NCBI GenBank assembly: GCA_030248135.1
Contig: JASANC010002713.1
Location: forward strand, 20,047-84,046
Origin: Theristus sp. LFF4_11
Taxonomy: Eukaryota > Nematoda > Chromadorea > Monhysterida > Xyalidae
Reading direction: 5' to 3'
DNA length: 64,000 nucleotides
Under the pieces are notes generated by a model. The model was not told the DNA's origin. It did not search any database and was given only the letters and a program-made list of their open reading frames with translations. Of the stretch, positions 11,048 to 22,547 are shown in pieces; the stretch's first letter is position 1; each line of letters starts with the position of its first letter. A program made the translations under genes and the position numbers.

Positions 11048-11055
11048 CATCTGCA

Positions 11056-13933
11056 TGCTGGTGGAATTTGAAGTTTGCCGCATTTTGAATTGGCTAACGC
11101 ACAACCGTAGAAGCTGAAACGTTGATAAAACATTGCAGTTGAACATGATGCCGCAGCGTTAATGAGTTTTTCCCCAAAATAGAAGCAATGTACTTCGAAA
11201 GCGGTTGTGCCTTGTGTGGTGGTGGTTCTTCTAACAAATAAAAAGGTCTCGTTTATTTGCGGAAGTGTCATTTTCTGTTTCTGTTATACTAGTTATGTTA
11301 TAGTTTGTCATTTTATCAACAATGAGTTGATGTTGACCAAGATCACTTTTCGGTTCTTCCCTTTTCCAGCACTTTTCTTTCAACATGCCGCCTTCTTGGG
11401 TCTCCCGCTAAGTTTTTTCTTAATTTTAATGGGCAAGGTCACAGGTCATAATAAGAGAACGTTTTGTCGTGTCATATTTTTCTGTTGTGTTCGTGGAACT
11501 TTCTTGCACCAAATATTTACGTTGCACTTGCAATGTCTTTGAATCTCAGTTCTTTTGTAAAAACCACTAATAACAAAAATTAACTTGGTAATTCCGCTAG
11601 ATGATTTCATGCTTTTCATGAACTATGCTTTTATCACGGCAAATGAATACGTTGTAGTTGTCAATACAACTAGAATACGTTGTAGTTGTTTTAACTTTAT
11701 GCAATTAAAATGCAATTACCGGACCTGCAACTCATTCTAAAAGCACTCGTGGTTTCAGCAACACAACAATTAAACACGCAAAAAGAATTCAGGCTTTTTT
11801 GTGTTTTAAACGGATCCATTGCTTTGCTAAAACACGCTTGGTGCTGTTTTGTGGTGTGCTTAAATGGTCAAATTTAGGGTGGTATGTCGGTGTATTTCGA
11901 TGAGAATAGTACTGAAAAAATGTTGAGTTTTCCGGGTCAACGGTCGTTTCTGTGTAATATCTAAAAAATATAGAAGAGGTCATCTCACCATTCTTTAGTC
12001 GAATGCAGAGAAATTTTCTGTTTGTGAGTGCGCATTTGGAAATTGGAATGTTACAACGCGTACAAGAGTGGTCAGTGGTCAGTATCATTTATTTTGCTTT
12101 TTTAGGTTGGACTCTGTTTCCCACACAGCACGTTAATAAAAAGGGGGGTTTGGAAGGCGAACGAATTTTTTTCGATTGAATGCTGTGCTTTCTAATCTAC
12201 ATTAGTTGTAAATGGAACACAAGATAGCCATAGCAGCGCGGTTGAACAAATATAAAGCGTTTTTCTGCATATAATTTAAGAGAGCCAACGGGCATATACG
12301 ACGTGCACGGGCGGGCGGCACCCACCACCAACGTGAGGGGGTGCAGGCGTTTTTCATTTGAACACCATCGACTACACTTAAGAAGATCGAAATTCGTTTG
12401 CAATCGTGTGCACATATGTGTTCCCTGTATTTATTAATATTATTGAAAAGTGATTTTATTGTAGAGGTCAGGGCTAGATTTTGGGTTTATATGGGTTTTA
12501 TATTTTGTGTGTGTATGTGATGGCTGCAGTGGGCAAGGGCAGTTGAAACAACGTGAAACGCGAGATAGCCATACAGCACAGTGACAGCACTTCGATGCGA
12601 TTTACAGTGTAAATTTTTTTGCTGCCCTCAGATTTCTTTCAACAGTTCTGTGCATAGAAAGATGAAAGTACACATTCGTTAAGTATGGTCAACTGTTCAT
12701 TCGTTGGCCTCTGCGTATGTTGCAGTGTGGCGTGGTCATTTCACTTCTGCTCCCCTGGTTGGCTTGGGTCAGCAATTGCTTTGAAACCAAAACCAACTCC
12801 AACTAACTAAACTAGTTCATTACTTTGATGTTAGTTTTTTATATTCGGTCAAGATTGACCTTCAAATGAATCCAGTGTATTATTTATGTGTATCGTTCAT
12901 CCGCGCCTGTCTTATTTGCCAGTTGTCTTTTTGTAGTCACCCACCATCAAAAGTGGTCTAGTTCTTAAGTTTTGGTTTGTGTTCGCAAACGTGTGTCCGT
13001 GTGTTTCTTCAAAACGACCATATCTCACACGGGTTCTTCGTTAGACATTAACTACACCGCTGCGCCTTGCTGTTTTACATTTTTTCGATAAATTGACTGC
13101 TTAATCAGATGCTTATTTCTTTTTTTCCGCTAATGTTCAAAATTTGTCTGCTGTACAAACTTTTTGAAGGACTCATTTCACATTTTTCTGTTTTCCGCAT
13201 GAAGTCTTGTGCAAACCGAGTTTTATTGGCGATGCTGTTTTTGCTGATATTATTCGAGTTTGTTATTGTATCTATGAACTTGGTTTTCTTTTCCGTTTCA
13301 CTAACCTGACAGCAGGTTTCAGAAAATTTGTTGTGGTTGCTGTCCGCTTATCACATTCGATTTATCAGTGGACGTGGTCGTTCGATTTGATATTGCTATC
13401 AGTGAGTGAATGTTTATTGACTGGAGCCAAACATGCAGTTCAAGTTTACTATTTTGCGGTTGTGAATCCAGACCGTAATTTTTACCACTAATCTGTTTGC
13501 AAAAAGCTTCAGGTCACCTGTGTTTTTTTTATGAGTTGATTGATGATTCCTTGCTTGGACGCTTTTTTGTTGCTATCAATGTTCAACAGTGCTCGTGTGG
13601 TGCGCATGCGCAAGTGTTGTGTTAACTGAAGAAGTTGACTTAAATTAAACAGAGGTTTCTCGTAAAAATATATCGGTTTCCATGGTATTTTCCTATTTGA
13701 TTTCCGGCGTGCTTTCTATGAACGTAGGCAGCGCTAATCAGACAACAAAACTGCGGTATTTCAGCAAAGTCTGCGAAACGGAGAACTTAAAAATGTGAAC
13801 ACACAGTTTGTTCTTTCAGAACTCTTAGTGGCCTGCCTGAAACATTACTGTCATTGTCATTAAAAAATTAATATTGTAATGCGATTACCGGTATGTCCAA
13901 ATACAAGGTGATTCTTCTGATTTTTTACAAATA
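11056..13933. other. no gene seen
   Basis: AT-rich sequence with short open frames only. A small GC-rich patch at about 12297-12350 (ACGTGCACGGGCGGGCGGCA) has no recognisable identity. Confidence 0.45.
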
Positions 13934-14284
13934 CAGGATGATCCAAAAAAACACACGATAAGAATCGGCTCTACCCTGCCAACGGGTGGATGGTTTGAGT
14001 TGGGCTAAAATTTTAATCAGACGTCACCCATAACTTCTCATTTTTCGTGCTAAAACTTAAGGCGCGTTTTTTCTGAAATCATCGTTTTTTTTTGTTGCAG
14101 CAGCTAAGCTAGCGATTTTGTCTGGTTTTACTGCATTTTGAGAAAAATGAATTGGACCACTGAGCAGCGGGTGTTCTGTGTTTTTGCTTACGAGCAAACA
14201 AAAAGCGCAGCAACCCTTATTCATGCGTTTCGTCGACTTTTGCGCATCACCGCAAACTTTTTGCCAGATTTTCCCCTGTCTTAA
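13934..14284 (+). pseudogene. truncated mariner-like element with transposase N-terminus
   Basis: CAGGATGATCC after a TA at 13934 looks like a mariner-type terminus. About 213 bases further, an ATG at 14147 opens a 45-codon frame to TAA at 14282. Its first residues (WTTEQRVFCVFAYEQTKSA, then HAFRRLLRI) resemble the helix-turn-helix start shared by many mariner-type transposases (TxEQRVFxVxxYxxTxS...AFRRxF). The frame then degenerates and the sequence passes into tandem repeats. It is read as a relic; no catalytic domain is present. Confidence 0.5.
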
Positions 14285-14520
14285 GTGTTCACTGTGTTCG
14301 CCTTTTAATTTTTAACTGAAATTGTCTCACAATCGAACAAAAACGTACCCTGGGTTAACATGAAATGTGGAAAATTAGGTCAATTTTTGCCCTTTACCCC
14401 TTTTTAGGCAAAAAGTTATTAGGATTTTATAATGGTTAACATGAAATGTGGAAAATTAGGTCAATTTTTGCCCTTTACCCCTTTTTAGGCAAAAAGTTAA
14501 CCTTTTTGAAATTTCATGCT
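14285..14520. repeat. direct duplication inside a related tandem repeat
   Basis: A 65-bp block starting GGTTAACATGAAATGTGG is repeated without visible change at 14354-14418 and 14434-14498. The surrounding motif (GTTCGCCTTTTAATTTTT, then CGAACAAAAA and CCTGGG) recurs in divergent form at about 16615-16985, so both belong to one repeat family. Confidence 0.7.
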
Positions 14521-15331
14521 GGCCTTTTTCAGTTTCTGTCTGAAATCGTTTTACACATCTAAAACGCCACTTATGGTAAATTGATACGTAGAATAAAAAG
14601 CAACTTTATTAGTTTTGTTAGTTATTAGTTGAAATTTGCTTTTCATGCAGATTTTCTTGCTCCCCCTGTGAGCAGGCAGTGGAATTTTTTTAAAAGCAAG
14701 ATTTCAAAAAGCTGTTGGGACATGGGGTTTTTGAGGGCGCTGAAAATGATAAAGTGGGCCTCGTTTGAGGATTTTCGCCCAAATTCCCAGAAGCGGCTTC
14801 GTGACCCCTTCAGCTGGCGCAAATTAATTTTTTAATACAAGAAAACAAGAAAAATTGTTTTTACAGGTGTTCAATGGTCCTGAACGTAACAGCCTAGGTC
14901 CCGTTAGCTGATTTTAGCTTCAGTGGCCAGAATCGCCTCACATCACAATTACAAAAATTGCTAATTCTTTTTCAGGCTTCCGAACACGATGGGCTACGTC
15001 CTGTATTTTTGTCATCGTCATTTAGTCTCTTAATGGGCAAATTTATCAATTTTATAAATTGTTTTTCAACAACAGTTTTCTTAAAAAAAGGCATTTTACA
15101 GGTTTGTCAGGTCTCTGAATCTAATTGACCAGGTGCCAGTAGCTGATTTTAACTACCAAAGTAGGCCCCCGACTGGGTTCGATGGTGCTCCAGTAACCAA
15201 TTGTTAAAATCTCTGTCATTAGTGTATCAATTTTTTTAACCTCAAATGAATCAAAAAGCGGAATATGATTATCAATTATGAAAGTTATATGGCAGCTAAA
15301 AATACATAAAACATAAGAATTGTATACAATA

Positions 15332-16126
15332 CAGTCGAACTCTATAATATGGGGAATCAGCTGATGGTCGACCGAGCGGAGGCTGCTCCCACTCCGAACC
15401 CTTATTTTTTTCGTGGGTCCGGATTCTATTGAAACGTGTTTCTTTTCAATGAGTGTGAATTTCCAGCACACTTTTCATGCTAAAGATAAACTCAAAAGGT
15501 AGAGGCTGCGAAATTCAGAATTTTTTTTATTTAATGCATTTTTCGTTTGACGACGATGACGACGTCGTCGCTTATTTTTTTTGCATGTTAACTGAAAGAT
15601 AAAAGCCTAAAATGAGTGCGCTGTGTAGCCAGCTGAAGGGGGTTTCATTCCTAGCTGACCGACGACATGCGTCCGCAATTTAAAAAAAATGCGTTCCGAC
15701 TTCAAATACACGACGACGACTTTGCTTTCATCCTTCATTTCCACCGTTTTCAATCAAGTTGTTTCTGGTCAGGTAAGCTGCTGTGCTCATTTACTTGGTA
15801 CACGCAGCAAACCATACACAGCGCACTCCTTTCAAGCTTTTATCTTTCAGTTCACACGCAAAAATTAAGCGACGACGTCGTTGTCGTTGTCAAACAAAAA
15901 AATGCATTTTGAGCTGTTGAATGAAGAAAATTTCTGAATTTCGCAGTTATTTTACCTTTCAGATTATTTTTTAGCATGAAGAGGGTGCTGAAATTTACAC
16001 TCATTCAAAAGAAACACGTTTCAATAGAATCCGGATCCCCGAAAAAAGAAGGGTGCGGAGTGTGAGCAGCCTCCACTAGGTCGACCAATCAGCTGATCTG
16101 ATCCCCCATATTATAGAGTTCGACTG
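15332..16126. mobile_element. long-arm Tc1-type MITE, copy 2, 795 bp
   Basis: Same termini and arms as 7302-8830 (CAGTCGAACTCTATAATATG to CATATTATAGAGTTCGACTG) without the nested element. The left flank is TA and the right flank is CA, probably a mutated TA. The inward-facing GACGACGTCGTC tracts are retained in both arms. Confidence 0.85.
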
Positions 16127-16614
16127 CACGTAAAGCTTTTAGTTTTAACAGCATTCAATTGGTGGCACCAATTTATATGGTTTGAATTCTGTTTTAAAAA
16201 ATGTTTTGTGAGGCGTATTGCATATAATTCTTATGTTTTACCGTATGTACTCTTAGCTGCCATATAACTTTCATAATTGCCATTCTTATAACTTTCATAT
16301 TCTATATTTTATATGCGCACAGAGAGCGCACTTTTTTCTAATCATGCGGATGCGCGAGCGAGCGCCAGCGAGCGGACAGCGCATCACGCATAATATGAGC
16401 CGTTATCCCCTCGCGCGCTTTTTTCAAATTTGCTCGCTGCGTCCAGCGAGCATAGTATAAGCCACAAACTTGGTTCCGTGCACACGAAACGAACACCCAA
16501 AGTTGTGCTTGGAGCCGCGAAAAAATTTTTTTCCGACTACTTTTCATACGCTGTAGACATGAAAAACCTATTCTGAAAACAGTGTTACTTCTTTCCCTTT
16601 GTCCTTTTTTTTCA

Positions 16615-16985
16615 GGTATGTAATCAACATGTGTTCGCCCTTTCAATTTTTGCCTGCGACACTTTCACATTCGAACAAAAATGTTCCCTGGGGTAATTCC
16701 ATCCGGAGATTTTGAAAATTGGGTTAATTTTTTACCCAGACCTTGTTTTTGGGTAAAAATTGGGCATTTTTAAAAGTTCGGAGGGTTTTCACCTGGTTTT
16801 AAGTGTTCGCCCTTTCAATTTTTAGCTGGGACACTTTCACAGTTGAACAAAAATTTTTCCTAGGGTAATTTCATCCGTATTTTTTGAAAATTTAGTTTAT
16901 TTTTTTGGCCGGGCATTTTTTTGAGTCAAAATTGTGCATTTTTGAAAGTTCGTAGCATTTTGACTGAGTATCAGTTTTTCACTCT
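16615..16985. repeat. two degenerate tandem units of about 180 bp
   Basis: GTGTTCGCCCTTTCAATTTTT begins near 16631 and again near 16803. Each unit then contains ACACTTTCACA, GAACAAAAAT and a CC(T)GGGGTAAT-type segment. They are divergent relatives of the repeats at 14285-14520. Confidence 0.6.
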
Positions 16986-17035
16986 TACAAATTTTGTCTG
17001 AGCAGCGAAAAATAATAGGAAAAGGTCTAGTCCGC

Positions 17036-17935
17036 AATAATTCAATGCGCTGATCACGGATTTTGGGTTAGTTTTCTTACGTGAGCAACTCTAGATGCTG
17101 AATCGTGACGATTTCCGGCGAATCGGCCGTGGAAATCGGCGAAATCGGTCCAGAAATGAAAAACAAAAAAACGGTGTTTTCCATGGTAATTAAATGCACT
17201 GATCACGGATTTTGTGTTAGTTTTTTCATGTGAGCAACTCTAGATACAGAATCGTGACGATTTCGGGCGAATCGGCCGTGGAAATTGGCGAAATCGGTCC
17301 AGAAATGAAAAACAAGAAAACAACGTTTTCCAAAGTAATTCAATGCACTGATTACGGATTTTGGGTTAGTTTTTTATGTGAGCAACTCTAGATACTGAAT
17401 CGTGACGATTTCGCGCGAATCGGCCGTGGAAATTGGCGAAATCGGTCCAGAAATGAAAAACAAAAAAACGGTGTTTTCCATGGTAATTAAATACACTGAT
17501 CACGGATTTTGTGTTAGTTTTTTCATGTGAGCAACTCTAGATACGGAATCGTGACGATTTCGGGCGAATCGGCCGTGGAAATTGGCGAAATCGGTCCAGA
17601 AATGAAAAACAAGAAAACGGCGTTTTCCATGGTAATTCAATGCACTGATTACGGATTTTGAGTTATTTTTTATGTGAGCAACTCTAGATACTGAATCGTG
17701 ACGATTTCGGGCAAATCGGCCGTGGAAATTGGCGAAATCGGTCCAGAAATGAAAAACAAAAAAACGGTGTTTTCCATGGTAATTCATTGCGCCGATCACG
17801 GCTTTTGGGTCAGTTTTCTTATGTGAGCAATTCTAGGTACTGAATCGTGACGATTTTGGGCGAATCGGCCGTAGAAATAGCATAGACGAAATTGGCCTAA
17901 AAACGAAAAATGAAAAACCTGAGTTGTCCGGGGTT
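17036..17935. repeat. 148-bp tandem array, about six units
   Basis: Units begin near 17038, 17186, 17335, 17483, 17632 and 17779, a spacing of 147-149 bp. Each contains CACTGAT(C/T)ACGGATTTTG, GAGCAACTCTAGATAC, AATCGTGACGATTTCG and CGAATCGGCCGTGGAAAT. The last unit is the most diverged. Minus-strand open frames here are by-products of the repetition. Confidence 0.85.
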
Positions 17936-18003
17936 TAGAAGAATGTGTGACCAACGTATTGTGATTTTGGTCCGACCTTTGGGGCTTATGTAAAAGTCAG
18001 AAT

Positions 18004-19042
18004 ATTATCTAAAAATGCGGGAGACGCATATAAAAGGAGGAATATGGCCTTGTGTAAGCAGTGAAAGACTTGGCTCGACAACGCTTTTCAAGTCTCTGAT
18101 GTGGTACACACGGATACAAGTACATAAGAGTCATATTTTTGCGCCGTTTATTCTTTATTTCGGTTGCAAGTGGCAACCCTCGTACATTGTAGACAAATGA
18201 AACTTTCACGTTTGTTTTTTTCTAGCATTTAGCAACCTCTAAAACCACAAAAATAGCGATCAGACTTTAGATCGCTGACACTGGTTTGCACAAAGTGTAT
18301 CGCAGAGGTATTGGGAACGCAAGGTCTCCTTCTGTGGCAATGACTCACCGGTTTATCCTGTCACAAGAGTTTGGTAAAAAGGGTGAAAATCAACGGAAGA
18401 CAACACTTTTTGCACTGGTGCTGCTGTATGCACAGCGGTGCGTACGTTAGCAACAACGATAAAGCTACATGCAGAAATGTTTTGCAATCTCTGATGTTTC
18501 TGTTTTTTTTGCACAGAATTTACAGTATAGCCGATTAAACATGGCAGCTTTTTTCAGGGTGCAAGGAGCGCGCGAATTTTGAATAAAAGAAAAAGAAGTT
18601 CAGAAACCAAATTGTATACCAAATTTGACGCGTTTTTTTAAACTAATGGATTATCCGTATTATTCTGTTCATTCTTTCTCCCTTGCACACATGATTGGAA
18701 ATTATGTTGGCATTTTTGAAAAAGACAACTCCTAGTCAGCGACTAATCCCGCCTTGATGGACTGCCTCATTTATTCGGCCATGCTGTACAGAATTTCGCA
18801 CATGATGTGATTTTAGACTAAACTGAAGAGGACAATTGAAAAATATCTAGATAACTTCAAAGTTTTTACGCTTTTCTGCAAGCTTTTAAACAACAAACGC
18901 GGCGCAAAAATATGACTCTTATGTACTTGTATCCGTGTGTACCACATCAGAGACTTGAAAAGCGTTGTCGAGCCAAGTCTTTCACTGCTTACACAAGGCC
19001 ATATTCCTCCTTTTATATGCGTCTCCCGCATTTTTAGATAAT
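18004..19042. mobile_element. element with 143-bp inverted termini
   Basis: 18004-18146 and 18900-19042 are inverted copies that appear identical or nearly so, starting ATTATCTAAAAATGCGGGAG and ending at GCGCCG. Each arm contains a TATA-like CATATAAAAGG. A third copy occupies 63858-64000, with about three substitutions. The interior (about 18540-18810) has a diverged relative at about 22270-24420. Target duplication could not be settled; AT or TA flanks are possible. Confidence 0.65.
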
Positions 19043-20665
19043 TATAAAAATGTTCATAACCGGTTTTACCACAACTTGATTCAAACACTTGTTTTTCAGA
19101 CGTTAAGCTCGTTTCGCAGTTTCTTATCAATTAAAGTTACATAATAATGGCTGTTAAACTGATAAATGTTTTCCCAAAAGTCTTTTCTTGTGAATAAGGC
19201 CCGTGTTCTTTCAGCCAAAGCATGTGTGCGTGTTAAAGCAAGCTTTTATTCAAAATGGAGATTGATTTTCGTTTCAACGATTCTTTTAAAAGTTTTAAGA
19301 CATTCAGGCTGGTTCATTTGAGTGCATCTGGTTTAAACACAGCATGGGTGCCATGCTGTTTATATTTGTGCACAAAGCGCTGAACCATGCATGTGTGTTG
19401 TTGAAAGAGTAAAATGCATGCAAATTTATGGCAGCTTTAGCTAATGTTTTTCAAGAGTACCAACATGCTGCTTTTATCCTCCGGAAACACAAAGTTTTTG
19501 TTTCGTGATTTTCAAATAGATAACGCCAACGCCAACTTAAATAGTTCTGCATGCGCGGAATTTTTTAAGTTCAACAAATAAAAGCAGCATTCAATATTCT
19601 GTTTTTTGCACACACGACAAGTTTTCGCAATGGTTATCTCAGCAGAAATACTTCATTGAAATTGTTCGGTGTTTCCCTTCTACTTGAAACAACAAAAAAC
19701 ATGGTGCACTCTGATCGTTGAGAGTTCTCTGGAAAGTTTCGTTTGTTTTATAATTTCCGTCATTTCTCTTTGCGGTTTGTTTCAACTCTCCGTGTATGTA
19801 TTCATGTGGGCGCACACATGACACAAAATATATGCCGACCGTTTATTGGCCGAAGGAACATGATGTGATGTGTGGTGTATCTGTGTGCTCGGGTGTGCCA
19901 TTTTGTGACCGTTTCTTTTCATCTGTTCTACTGCTTTGCATGTAGTTTCATACTTGGTGCATTCGCCATTGGTTTGAACCGAAAAACATTGCCGAGTTTC
20001 AGGGAGTTTATGTATTTTTCAATTCTTTCAATGTCGTGCGTGTGCGCGTTTGATATTGTCATGTGACTACAGACTTGAGGCCTGTCCAGGCGGGCACGGC
20101 ACGCGCGCGCCCTGCTGCTCTGTTTTTCTTACTGCAACGTGCTTATATTTTTGCAGCAGAAAGCATTATCCATATATAGGCAGACAGTTCCGAGTTGAAG
20201 AATGCAAAATTGAATTTTTATCGACGTTTTCAATATTATTCTTAGTCTCATGCTGCTCGTACGTTCTAGTATTGCTTGTTCGTTCACGCGTACCGTGTGA
20301 GAAATTGAACAGTGCCGGTGCACATTGAGCAACACATCGCCTCGACTTATGTTGTTTCGTCCAGTGATTTTTCGAAGATTTGGCTAGTTCTCGTTTTGTC
20401 GATTCGGCTTTCGTCTTGCTTGACATCGTCAGTCATTATACTTTAGAGACATCACTTGCTTGAAGTGAGGTTGAAAAACAAACAATGACAAAGAAAGTGA
20501 GAAAACTTGAAATATTCGGACTGAATAGTGCGAATCTTGTTGCGTTGGTTGCACGTTCAAAATTATTGAATTGTCAATGTCATCGTAGTTCCTCCGACTT
20601 CCGACGTGTTCTTCACAAAAAGGAGCCCTTCAAGAAACAAACACACCACTAGGCGCCAGTTGGAA

Positions 20666-21248
20666 ACGGGGGGGGTACAATTCCGGGCCGCTAATTCCGG
20701 CCTGAAGAATTCCGGCCCGCTCATTCCGGCCCGAAGAATTCCGGCCCGAAGAATTCCGGCCCGGAGAATTCCGGCCCGGAGAATTTTCGCCAGCACAAAC
20801 AATATTAAACCACACGAAGTGATTTTGGTAATGAAATAATAAAATAAAAATATCGATGTTCACATGTTACAGGTGTATTTTCAATGATCTTCGTCCAGTT
20901 TGCTTTTTTTGGAAAGTGAAACATTTGGGATAAAAAACCTACAACTAAATTTTTAAATTTTTTATCATGAACAGGATTTGTGAACCTTTTACCTTATCAA
21001 AAAGGCTTGGCTTAGGATTAGGAACCTACAACAAGTCACTGCAAGCAAGTTCTAAACAAAAATAAAAAATCACTTAATTTATTTTCCAAAAATCACTTCG
21101 TGTGGTTTAATATTGTTCTTGCTGGCGAAAATTCTCCGGGCCGGAATTCTCCGGGCCGGAATTCTTCGGGACGGATTTCTTCGGGTCAGAATGAGCGGGC
21201 CGGAATTCTACGGGCCTGAATTTCGCGGGCCGGAATAGTACACGAGCC
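20666..21248. mobile_element. Mutator-like MITE with GGCCGGAATTC arrays, 583 bp
   Basis: The flanks GTTGGAAAC (20657-20665 and 21249-21257) are an exact 9-bp duplication, the length typical of Mutator-like elements. Both ends carry arrays of an ATTCCGGCCCGAAGA-like 15-mer in inverted orientation, joined to an inverted AAAATTCTCGCCAGCAAG/CACTTCGTGTGGTTTAATAT-type segment. The centre contains the TTAGGATTAGGAACCTACAA module also seen near 7170. Confidence 0.8.
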
Positions 21249-22547
21249 GTTGGAAACTGATGCATGTGCAAGTACTTAAGCCGTGTCACTGAATGCTACA
21301 TAAACTTCTGATGCTGGTCACACACGCAGGTACCGCACAGGCACACATTCTGTTGATTCTGGCTGTGGTTGCTGAGAAGCAATGAGCAGTTGCAATTGAA
21401 CTTTGCTGAAAGTTCTCAAACAAGTTGTCTGATTCGGGAACGTTTTCTGGTTTCACTGAAATAGTATAGCACTTTATTAGAAACTCATTTCACACCCCCG
21501 CTAATCTAAAATATTGACGAGTGACCTGTGACTGTGGCATTGGTGGTGCATGGCATACCATTTTGCAGACGTATTGCTAGTAGTGCTGTGTGTTCTTTCG
21601 GTAGCTTGAAGCCATGGTTGTCGGTTTATAGATTTTGTCTTCTTTTATTGAAACTTTCTGGCTTCTTTTTTCGCTTGTCTTTTATTGCCAGTCGGTCTGT
21701 CGTCTCCTGTCGCTTTTCTTATCCAATGCATCGTGAATCGGCAATAAGTTTTAAAAAGTAGGCCTGCCTTCCTGCTTGCGCTTTTTGAGACAAGTATCCA
21801 TGCACACATCACGCTATATTTGCGCTCGGACAGTTTTCAAAATTAAGTAAACGGCCAGCGCATTTTTAAGGCATGAATGATGCAGAATTCAAGTGAAAAG
21901 AGTTGAGAGCTTTCTTCCCAATTGTGTGTATGTCAAAGATATGGTGGCGGAGTTAGCTATTTGTTGTGATGGTATGGAAATTACTTTGCGGTATTCCTTT
22001 TTGCTTCGACGGCCTAGTTGCTGTACTTTATTTCAGTTTTCTTTTGACGTTGTAACGCTAAGCAATAAAAATGAATGAATGTGTGCTAAAAGAGCTTTCG
22101 TTGTTCGAATTATTTTTCATTACACAAGACATAAGACGATTACACACATAGATATATTTTTCACTTGTAGACGTGTCGCGCAATGAACCAAATTTCTGTG
22201 TAATGGGATGAGCTTGAATAAATCATGTTGCTTCGAGTGTGGAGTGTTTGATTTTCATACATACGCAGGATGAACCAAAAACGATGCACTTGTTAAAGCT
22301 GCTGGTTGGGGCGCACATAATTAAGCTCAAATTTGAAATTTGAATGAAAAAAAGAAACTTTTCAGAAAGCCAATTGTGTCTCAAATTAATCGTATTTTTA
22401 TCTAATTTTTATCTAATAATTAATTATTTTGTTTGTGCTTAATCTGTTTGTTCTTTGTTTGAACACACGATTTCGTGATATATTGACATTTTTAAAAAGA
22501 CAACTCTTAATAGCGACGAATCTCGCCTTGATGGAGAATACAAGGAG

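Noticed and set aside
17500..17799. Minus-strand open frame of 99 codons with internally repeated peptide
   Set aside because: It lies wholly within the 148-bp tandem array and the peptide repetition simply mirrors the DNA.
17036..17935. CRISPR-like regular repeats
   Set aside because: Units of 148 bp are contiguous with no unique spacers, and the genome is eukaryotic.
18015..18200. Open frame starting MRETHIKGG, also present at 18900-19042 in reverse
   Set aside because: It is part of the 143-bp terminal repeat, and the third copy at 63858-64000 has a stop codon at the same place.
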